Assembly: GCA_023228295.1 (NCBI GenBank)
Contig: JALOBP010000079.1
Span: 1-14,891 of the forward strand
Origin: Methanoregula sp.
GTDB lineage: Archaea; Halobacteriota; Methanomicrobia; Methanomicrobiales; Methanospirillaceae
DNA: 14,891 bases
Reading direction: 5' to 3'
The position numbers and the translations under genes are program-made. The notes beneath the pieces are model-generated. The model was not told where the DNA came from, did not search any database, and worked only from the letters and a program-made list of their open reading frames with translations. This document shows positions 7,001 through 11,348 of this stretch, one piece after another (the first letter of the stretch is position 1; the number at the start of each line of letters is the position of its first letter).

Positions 7001-9796
7001 ATTATTAGAAAGAGCGGCCATGGCATTAACACCGGTAGTGGCGTAATTAAAAACTACTTCCGTGTTGCTACACGTTACCGTTGTACTGCTGACAGAGCAT
7101 GTTACGGTAGTGCCATAGTTTGAGTTGCCAGCATCAACATAACCAACGATAAACGCGTCGGCAGACAAAGCGGCTACTGATGGATAAGAAGTATTGGCAT
7201 TATTAAATATAGTTTCCGAACCGCAGGTGACGGTGGTGACGTTGACAGTGCAGGCCACAGCGTTGCCGCTCGTACTATTATCATTATAAACAGCAACAAA
7301 TTTACTACTGGATAAGGCGGCGGCATAAGGCGTGCTTGTCGTAGCGCTGTTAAACACTACTGCCAAGCCGCAGGTGACGGTGGTGACGTTGACAGTGCAG
7401 GCCACGACGGTGCCGTAGTTGGAATTATTGCTGTCGCGGTAAGCTACGACAAATGCGCTGTCAGAGAGAGCGGCCGCAAACGCACCATACATTGACCCGC
7501 TATTAATGTCAGTCTCTGAGCCGCAGGTAACGGTGGTGTCACCGGAGACGGTGCAGGCAACGGCGGTAGTATGAGAGGAGTTACCGTCGTCGCGGTAAGC
7601 CACCACGAATTTACTGTTGGAGAGAGCGGCTGAGGCAGTTATAGGTGAACCGGCGCTGTTATATACAGTTTCCGAACCGCAGGCGATGGTGGTGACGTTG
7701 ACGGTGCAAGCCACGGCGGTGCCGTAATTAGAATTACTGCCATCCCAGTAAGCGACAGCAAACTTGCCGGCAGACAGAGTAGAAATAACCGGACCATAAG
7801 TAGTGCCGCTGTTAAATATCGCCTCACTGCCGCAGGTAACGGCAGCACCGCTTATCGTACAAACTATGGCAGTACCATAATTAGAATTATCGTTATCACG
7901 GTAGGCTATAGCGATTTTATCGCTTGCTAAAACAGAAACTGATACATCTCTATCAGGTGTAGCGCCGCCAATAGCTCCCGCATTAAACACCATCTCCTGC
8001 CCAAACGACTGGGTGGAGAGCGACGAAGACACGCTCCCGGGCACGCGCGTCCGCCCCAAGTTATTGCTAAAGTCCACGCTTTGCGCGACTTCGCCTGTGG
8101 CGGTAACGGGGGTGAGGGTGCCGACGAGGACGGAGCCGTAGGAATATGCCCCGGTACTTTCATAATAGTCCTGATAAGCAACGACGAACGTAGTTGTAGA
8201 AAGAAAAGCTGCGGAAGGATAATTTGCGTAATACTGCTCCTGAAAAACACTTTTTGGACCGCAGGAAACACTGGTGCCGGAAGCGGTGCATACTTTGGTA
8301 GAGCCGATGCCGCGCGAAGCAGTGCCGTAGTCGATGTAGGAAATCAAAAAATTATTGTCAAATAAAGTAGCTGTATATATACCACCAGTGTTGGCATAAT
8401 TAAACATTGTCGCCGAACCGCAAGTTACAGTGATATTTGAAACCGTGCAGACAACCGTTGCGCCCTTGTAGGAACCATCATATAAATCTCCGTAGGCCAG
8501 CGCAAAAGAAGTAGAAGAAAGGACGCTGGGCCATGTGTAAGAAGTGGTTCTAGAATTAAACACGGTTTCACTGCCACAGGCGACGGTGGTGCCACTCACC
8601 GTGCAGGCTACGGCAGTGCCAGAAATATTATTATCATCATAAGCCACCACAAATTTATCACTGGACAAAGAGGCGGCCACAGTACTGTTAGTAGTAGCGC
8701 TATTGAATACTACTTCTGAACCGCACGCGACATTTATGCCGGTAACAGTGCAAGCCACTGTCGTTCCATAACGCGTAGTGCCATTATAATCCTGATAGAC
8801 CACCACAAATTTATCACTAGTAAGCATAGCAGTGGAAATGTAGCTAGTATAGCCGCTCGCCAGACTATTAAACGTCGTCTCCGAGCCGCAACTTATGGCC
8901 GTTCCGGACACGGTGCAGGCAACGGCGATTCCGGATTCGGCGCTGCCTGAATCTTTATAAGCCACCGCAAATTTACTGTCGCTCAAGGCAGCTGCGCTGA
9001 CTGAACTAGTACCGGCGTTGTTAAATACTGTCTCTGAACCGCAGGCAACTGCAGTCCCGTTTACTGTGCAGGCAATCGCTGTACCATAACTGGAATTCCC
9101 TATATCTTGATACGCGATCGCTATAGTAGTAGATGACAATGCAATTGTAGAAACATACGTGCTGGTCGCGTTAAACTGCGTCTCCAGCCCAAAACTCGCC
9201 ACCATCTCCACATTGCCATTATTATAATTATTCGTAGAATCAGCGAAAGCAGGAGTAGAGGTGGAGTTGCCGCCGTGCCAGACCGCGCGGTAGCCGTCCC
9301 AGGTAAAGACGCTGTTTTGTTCATCCGCGGACGCGTTGCTGTAATATAAATATAAATTCGTGTCCGCGTTATCGTAGAGTGTTGGCACATTTACCCAGAC
9401 CTTCAGCGCACCGGTGGCGTCATCGTAGCTTTCCAATTCCCGGTCTAACTTCGTGCCCTGCGCGTCCGTGAAGATGATGTCACTGCCATCGTCTTTCGCG
9501 TAGCCGGCCAATTCCGAGCTGTCTTTGGACACTAACACCGGAAAATTCGTCAAGTCTCCGGCCACCTGCGAATTATCAATCGTGAGCTGGACGCGGCGGG
9601 TCCAGGAATCATTGTACCAGGCGGCGGCCGGCTGGGAATGCAGAGAGTAGAAAGCGAAAGCGCCGATGACTAGTAAAATAATAGCCGCGGCGATGCCGGT
9701 ATATTTATATAGCAAAAAGCGGTCAGCGAGGACTTTTTTAATGAAAGCTTCGGCTGATTTGAAGAGATTTTCTAGTTTTATTATTTTTATGGACAT
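881..9796 (-). CDS. Giant secreted DUF2341 / LamG / beta-propeller-like / FISUMP protein
   Basis: A 2971-residue protein, most likely a cell-surface or secreted adhesion/recognition protein. Order: basic cytoplasmic N-terminus 1-33; hydrophobic segment 34-51 followed by SQPAAA, a possible signal-peptidase site before W60; DUF2341 about 60-165; one LamG domain in pieces (169-200, 562-596, 953-987, 1333-1336, 1687-1800). Between the pieces lie four blocks of seven ~50-residue repeats (201-561, 597-952, 988-1332, 1336-1686). Then come LamG domains at 1814-1989, 2018-2221, 2222-2435 and 2436-2635, a half LamG 2667-2738, and FISUMP 2739-2971. LamG units start with (P)VxYWxF-E and end with IDxVKxYNxAR. 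FISUMP shows DADGNSYNTVLIGSQCW and ends SVRCLKD. LamG folds bind glycans or proteins in known cases; the ligand here is unknown. There is no Shine-Dalgarno motif. ATG at 9796 is chosen because the signal region follows at once. Confidence 0.93.
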   Translation of the reverse strand: MSIKIIKLENLFKSAEAFIKKVLADRFLLYKYTGIAAAIILLVIGAFAFYSLHSQPAAAWYNDSWTRRVQLTIDNSQVAGDLTNFPVLVSKDSSELAGYAKDDGSDIIFTDAQGTKLDRELESYDDATGALKVWVNVPTLYDNADTNLYLYYSNASADEQNSVFTWDGYRAVWHGGNSTSTPAFADSTNNYNNGNVEMVASFGLETQFNATSTYVSTIALSSTTIAIAYQDIGNSSYGTAIACTVNGTAVACGSETVFNNAGTSSVSAAALSDSKFAVAYKDSGSAESGIAVACTVSGTAISCGSETTFNSLASGYTSYISTAMLTSDKFVVVYQDYNGTTRYGTTVACTVTGINVACGSEVVFNSATTNSTVAASLSSDKFVVAYDDNNISGTAVACTVSGTTVACGSETVFNSRTTSYTWPSVLSSTSFALAYGDLYDGSYKGATVVCTVSNITVTCGSATMFNYANTGGIYTATLFDNNFLISYIDYGTASRGIGSTKVCTASGTSVSCGPKSVFQEQYYANYPSAAFLSTTTFVVAYQDYYESTGAYSYGSVLVGTLTPVTATGEVAQSVDFSNNLGRTRVPGSVSSSLSTQSFGQEMVFNAGAIGGATPDRDVSVSVLASDKIAIAYRDNDNSNYGTAIVCTISGAAVTCGSEAIFNSGTTYGPVISTLSAGKFAVAYWDGSNSNYGTAVACTVNVTTIACGSETVYNSAGSPITASAALSNSKFVVAYRDDGNSSHTTAVACTVSGDTTVTCGSETDINSGSMYGAFAAALSDSAFVVAYRDSNNSNYGTVVACTVNVTTVTCGLAVVFNSATTSTPYAAALSSSKFVAVYNDNSTSGNAVACTVNVTTVTCGSETIFNNANTSYPSVAALSADAFIVGYVDAGNSNYGTTVTCSVSSTTVTCSNTEVVFNYATTGVNAMAALSNNKFVMVYRDSTTYGTAIVGTLSSGRDLNIDSSDSFTLEGWVKPDPSNSTSTFLTTHSFGSEAVFNEASTSYPSSAALSANKFVVAYRDVGNSNYGTARACTVSGANISCGGETVFNTAVTGNTSAVTLSADKFAVAYYDIGTANGNAVACTVNDVTIVCGGETTFNASDSDYTSAAALSADKFAVVYQDYGNSSRGTAVACTVNDTTVTCGAETVFNPAATNYTSIAALSADKFAVAYMDSGNASYGTAVACTVSGTTVTCGAETVYNSASSTYNLLTSLSSDKFAVAYRDSDTYGRTAACTVSGTAVTCGSETVFNSAATDSISITSLSFTSFVAIYQDASIYGKAVVCTVFGTTVTCGTQTIFNSAATSYNSVVALTDDKIVVSYRDSTTYGTAIVGYVGGGQFGGETVFNAGTTNYTSVAALSADKFVVVYDDNSNADYGTAVACTVSGTTVTCGSETVFNSAASNYTSAAALSSSSFVVAYMDVGNSNYGTAVICAVSGTTITCGSETVFNSASSSYDSPATLSSDKFVVSYRDVGNSSYGTVKACTVSGTIISCGSGVVFNSAGTSRNFTAALSSSSFAVAYLDEGAMYGNVAACTVSSTVVTCGSEVTFNAAASFSISAATLSSDKFVVSYYDGGNSSYGTVAACAVSGTIVTCGSEAVFNSAATQYLSAAAVTSDRFIVTYQDSGNSNYGTAVACTVSGTIVTCGSETVFNNGDTHYNTVAFLSSDKSAIVYKDVGNSNYGTAIAWQLPTLAGKGNYSMALDRTEFSAQYASTTLYTTLTADTYAHVAMSYDGSTLKLFKNGALITSSSFTDADAPILFTLPGFDAVFGSMYGGEMDEWRLSASARSANWLATEYNNQNAPDTFISWAAAEASGGPVAYWSFDEGYGNTVADRIGGNDGALQLSPAGNTATSSAWVNGQIGKAMSFDGIDDYVSVSATVSDIQSVSLWVKATSTTADILNLDGGTHTITVADGTVSANGFSSPTIYVDNKQNGKITANEWHLLTVTTATAFDASAITLGKVTATFKGIIDEVKLYNRALAKDETVALYSAGSAASASGVGASATLGKKYGADEGITDSLVGYWKFDETSAWGATAGAVKDSSGLNNNGTATNATTTTDKAKFGRSAGFDGTGDYISTAQDIYGGFDGVTVSGWFYTNSTATGKMIYSLEGVYAMYYENGALLPFFDGSSAGDANFGSGYGNSAWHFFAANNDGATTNLYVDGSLVGSRAETLADLADTSGRANVLGGQYDGSANFTGYLDNVKIFNRALSADEVMQEYVSGPAPVGYWRFEEQTGTTAYDASGQGNDGTVANALWKTGGKVGGALKFDGSGDKVTAADSAIIDFDTGSFSVSLWAKHNGAIATNNDYLIAKTDGTNGGYKMYMDSDGDFTVAIDDDSSWTPDDSAATATGTHDDSNWYYVNGVKNGNSSLKLYINGIEMASDNTISALNTISNTGSLYIGIDSDGSSNAWDGYIDDVKLYNYARTTRQIMQDYNNGGPVAYWKFDEGYASTTYDGSGFGNNGSLVNDADWTMDGKFGKALSFDGVNDYVSGGTSPLLGPATNFSVSAWITIGGAGQQTLLYKKDGNWDSAGYYFEVQDSRIAFVGGGSGDFLTGTRPTNGVWHHVAAVVSGTSGAIYVDGADVTTARTLGAVAATSNPFYIGSFHGNASFFNGQIDEVKIYNYARTPEEIRQDYYSSEGGSGKTSAVSLGNKRDENSTWDDGGFGGAAPVGYWRFEEGSGQNVYDVSGNLNNGTIVNNFARVNAGKVGGGLKGTFGRISVPDSSALDITGAVTVEVWIKQLAFTCGTDTITDADGNSYNTVLIGSQCWQASNMRTTKRPDNGYGLGKGPATHGGGGWTADLGYYSCPPNAANNGEDCAAAATLGMLYQWSAAMASSTTAGAQGICPSGWHIPTDDEIKTLEMNWGMSQATADGTGYRGTDEGSRLAGNVADQSWTGGTLTGDGDFGTSGFNLPPAGSRLTSSNYANRAYLAYIWSSLESVGDAWRRNLYYSSAAVNRAAYDKALGHSVRCLKD
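4739..5791 (-). repeat. Propeller-like block 4: seven repeats (residues 1336-1686)
   Basis: The block starts QFGGETVFN and ends GTAIAWQL. It has seven repeats, the first six with C-x8-C pairs. Right after it the LamG domain resumes (GKGNYSMALDRTEF) and runs to its normal end (EMDEWRLSASARSANW). Confidence 0.85.
5801..6835 (-). repeat. Propeller-like block 3: seven repeats (residues 988-1332)
   Basis: The block starts SFGSEAVFN and ends GTAIVGYV. It has seven repeats, the first six with cysteine pairs. Its last repeat shares DSTTYGTAIVG with the last repeat of block 2, and the DNA there is nearly identical, which suggests whole blocks were copied. Only GGGQ separates it from block 4. Confidence 0.85.
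6941..8008 (-). repeat. Propeller-like block 2: seven repeats (residues 597-952)
   Basis: The block starts SFGQEMVFN and ends GTAIVGTL. It has seven repeats, with C-x8-C pairs in repeats 1-6 (C-x9-C in repeat 3). It is preceded by a LamG strand pair (AQSVDFSNNLGRTRV) and followed by another (SDSFTLEGWVKPD). Confidence 0.85.
8114..9196 (-). repeat. Propeller-like block 1: seven ~50-residue repeats (residues 201-561)
   Basis: The block starts SFGLETQFN and ends GSVLVGTL. Seven copies follow the pattern E-x-V-F-N ... LSSDKFVVAYxD ... GTAVACTV-x6-CGS. Repeats 1-6 each carry a C-x8-C pair and repeat 7 has none. The block sits inside a LamG domain, between NNGNVEMVA and TPVTATGEVAQ. Confidence 0.85.
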
Positions 9797-9800
9797 CTTG

Positions 9801-9912
9801 TTTTAATTATCAATTATCAACTTTCAATGATCAATGAATTATCAATTATTTAATTATCAATTCCGTCGGCTGTTGATCATTGGTAATTGAGAGTTGATCA
9901 TTCATTGATAAT
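9801..9912. repeat. AT-rich intergenic cluster of ATTATCAA / TTGATAAT words
   Basis: ATTATCAA occurs at 9806, 9813, 9838 and 9853, and its complement TTGATAAT at 9905. TGATCA palindromes lie among them. The two halves of the spacer are imperfect reverse complements and could fold into a long, irregular hairpin. The spacer separates the small membrane-protein gene from the giant gene. It may hold the former's terminator and the latter's promoter. Confidence 0.6.
9806..9834 (-). promoter_or_regulatory. Possible promoter of the giant gene
   Basis: On the minus strand, TTGATC (9834-9829) and GATAAT (9811-9806) are spaced by 17 bp. The predicted start would leave only a few leader bases before the ATG at 9796, consistent with the missing Shine-Dalgarno motif. 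The spacer is full of similar words, so chance matches are likely. Confidence 0.3.
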
Positions 9913-9929
9913 TGGTTATTGAAAATTGA

Positions 9930-10316
9930 TTATTTCTGGCACTGTAAGCAGATTCCTCTCACCACCTCCGGCACGCTTGCGCAATCCGTAATATCTTTCA
10001 TCATAGCACAAACTTCGGACGGCGGCTCGCTTTGCTTGGTTGATGTCGCCGTATTGTTTTGATGCAAATCCTGCGCCGCTTGCAATTCATCCGGCGACAG
10101 ATTGCCTGGTTCTGCCGAGTTGGTGGGAGGGTTGTTCTGCTCGTACAATTTCTGCAATTCTTCTTTGCTTAAATTGTGCGCGTCAGAGGGTAATTGCGGC
10201 ACGTTGATGTTCATGGCGCCGGTGTCTTCGCTGCGCTGTTTTGGCCATAGTAAATAAACAGCGACGGCTGCGATTATGATTATTATTGCTATAGTAATAA
10301 TTTTTTTTGTTTGCAT
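9930..10316 (-). CDS. Small single-pass membrane protein with a cysteine-rich C-terminus
   Basis: I do not recognise a family. From ATG at 10316 it has 128 residues: a short basic start (MQTKK), one very hydrophobic helix (IITIAIIIIIAAVAVYLLW), then a hydrophilic, Asn/Gln/Pro-rich tail. The tail has two related stretches (NLSKEELQKLYEQNN and NLSPDELQAAQDLHQNN) and ends with four cysteines in CAMMKDITDC and CLQCQK. The likely topology is N-in, with the tail outside. A GTG three codons upstream (10325) overlaps the HEPN stop codon by one base and could be the true start. I chose ATG because neither start has a ribosome site and the protein begins well there. Position suggests co-transcription with MNT-HEPN, but the anchor and cysteines suit a cell-surface role linked to the giant genes better. 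Confidence 0.75.
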   Translation of the reverse strand: MQTKKIITIAIIIIIAAVAVYLLWPKQRSEDTGAMNINVPQLPSDAHNLSKEELQKLYEQNNPPTNSAEPGNLSPDELQAAQDLHQNNTATSTKQSEPPSEVCAMMKDITDCASVPEVVRGICLQCQK

Positions 10317-10324
10317 ATAAATCA

Positions 10325-10732
10325 CTAATGTTCACTATTTAATTTTTCCGCCCGCTTTAAAACCTGCGCCACAAACGCCGCATACTCCTCGCCTTCAGCA
10401 TCGGTAATAATGTCGCCGCCGTCATACAAATCAAGATTGCGCTTTTGCCGCATGGCATCGCCCATTAGCGCAATATTTTCATCCTTTAAAATCCGGCTCA
10501 GAACATCTATAATTTTCACATGGTGGCCCGGCTGACTGCGGACTTTGTAACCGTTAGCGGCGATGAGCGCGATGCCGATTTTAATCAACGCATTATAGGC
10601 AAAGGTAAATTGTATTTCCGCCAGCTTGGCTGTTTGCGCAATGTGAACATCGCGTTCGGCCGACGCAAAGTACTGCCGCCATTGCTCGGGCGTAAACGAT
10701 AAAGGTTGAAAATAGCGGCGGTCAAAATTCAT
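10325..10732 (-). CDS. HEPN domain protein (putative toxin of MNT-HEPN pair)
   Basis: A 135-residue all-helical protein of the size usual for HEPN partners. Residues 16-60 form the first helices (PEQWRQYFASAERDVHIA, then an amphipathic stretch). Residues 98-103 read RNLDLY, the R-N-x3-Y form of the HEPN motif (often R-x4-H), and it is followed by DGG as in this subgroup. HEPN proteins paired with minimal nucleotidyltransferases act as RNases or nucleotide-targeting toxins in known cases, and the partner neutralises them, in some systems by AMP addition near the motif tyrosine. The ATG at 10732 overlaps the stop of the upstream MNT gene in the 4-base ATGA arrangement, implying translational coupling. 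Toxin activity here is inferred from family and context only. Confidence 0.82.
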   Translation of the reverse strand: MNFDRRYFQPLSFTPEQWRQYFASAERDVHIAQTAKLAEIQFTFAYNALIKIGIALIAANGYKVRSQPGHHVKIIDVLSRILKDENIALMGDAMRQKRNLDLYDGGDIITDAEGEEYAAFVAQVLKRAEKLNSEH

Positions 10733-11280
10733 AATACTTTAATAATCGGCTGGGAAAAAATACGCTTTATAAACGGATTGCGCGCCTGTTTTTTTTGCCG
10801 TAATTCCGCTGCCGTTATGGTAACAACGTTGATCTCGCGCCCGCTGGTTTTTTGCAACGGACGCAGCGCTTGTTGCGCCGCTAAAGCTGTTTGCCCCCCC
10901 ACTGCCAACACGTCAATATCGCTGCCCGCGTCCATCGTCTGGCTGGCGTAAGAACCAAAAATATACGCTTCTTTAAGCCCGGGCACGCCTTGCAGCGCCA
11001 GTCGCAACTGTTCGGGAAAACCGGCGGTGCGCAGAAAAACTTCACGCCAATGCTTCACTAGAGCGGAGTTGGGCCTAAGGGAAAAGTAACGTTGTTTGCC
11101 TAAAAACTCGCTGCGCAGTATCCCTGCCCGCTCCAGCTCTTTGAGCTTGCGGTCCGCATTTTTAGGGTCTAAATCAAGCGCGCGCGCCAATTCGTTAATG
11201 TAGTGTTTGGCATGGGGATTCAAAAAGAAATAATTCAAAATTGTTACGCTCACCTTTGATTTGAATGATAATGGCGCCAT
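10729..11280 (-). CDS. wHTH-MNT nucleotidyltransferase (putative antitoxin/autoregulator)
   Basis: A 183-residue fusion. Residues 10-68 are an ArsR-like winged helix: helix 2-3 region YINELARALDLDPKNADRKL, then ELERAGIL and the wing SEFLGKQRYFSL. Residues 100-158 are a minimal nucleotidyltransferase core: IFGS (G109, S110), then D121-x-D123 in GSDIDVLAVG. GREINVV at 147-153 and the end NPFIKRIFSQPIIKVL are typical of this wHTH-MNT group. The MNT part can modify or bind the HEPN partner, and the HTH part likely binds the palindrome just upstream. It is the first gene of a tight pair with HEPN (4-bp overlap). No Shine-Dalgarno motif precedes the ATG at 11280. Confidence 0.87.
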   Translation of the reverse strand: MAPLSFKSKVSVTILNYFFLNPHAKHYINELARALDLDPKNADRKLKELERAGILRSEFLGKQRYFSLRPNSALVKHWREVFLRTAGFPEQLRLALQGVPGLKEAYIFGSYASQTMDAGSDIDVLAVGGQTALAAQQALRPLQKTSGREINVVTITAAELRQKKQARNPFIKRIFSQPIIKVL

Positions 11281-11289
11281 AGATGTTTA

Positions 11290-11321
11290 TTACCATAATT
11301 ATGGTAAAATTATACCATAAT
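11290..11321. promoter_or_regulatory. Palindromic operator plus extra half-site for the wHTH protein
   Basis: TTACCATAATTATGGTAA (11290-11307) is a perfect 18-bp palindrome, 9 bp before the wHTH-MNT start codon. The half-site TACCATAAT recurs at 11313-11321, 22 bp (about two helical turns) from the first copy. Both overlap the predicted promoter and start site, so binding would block transcription. Confidence 0.7.
11309..11317 (-). promoter_or_regulatory. Extended -10 promoter of the MNT-HEPN genes
   Basis: The minus strand reads TGGTATAAT, a TG-n-TATAAT extended -10 with a perfect hexamer at 11314-11309. No good -35 box is found at 16-18 bp, which is acceptable for extended -10 promoters. 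The start of transcription would fall near 11302, inside the palindrome. Confidence 0.6.
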
Positions 11322-11348
11322 ACTTTTAAAATGCTATATTTTTCGTCG

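Noticed and set aside
881..9796. UGA=Gly code (code 25) of some CPR lineages
   Set aside because: No in-frame TGA occurs in about 4000 codons of the two giant frames, and TGA ends the MNT gene in a standard ATGA overlap.
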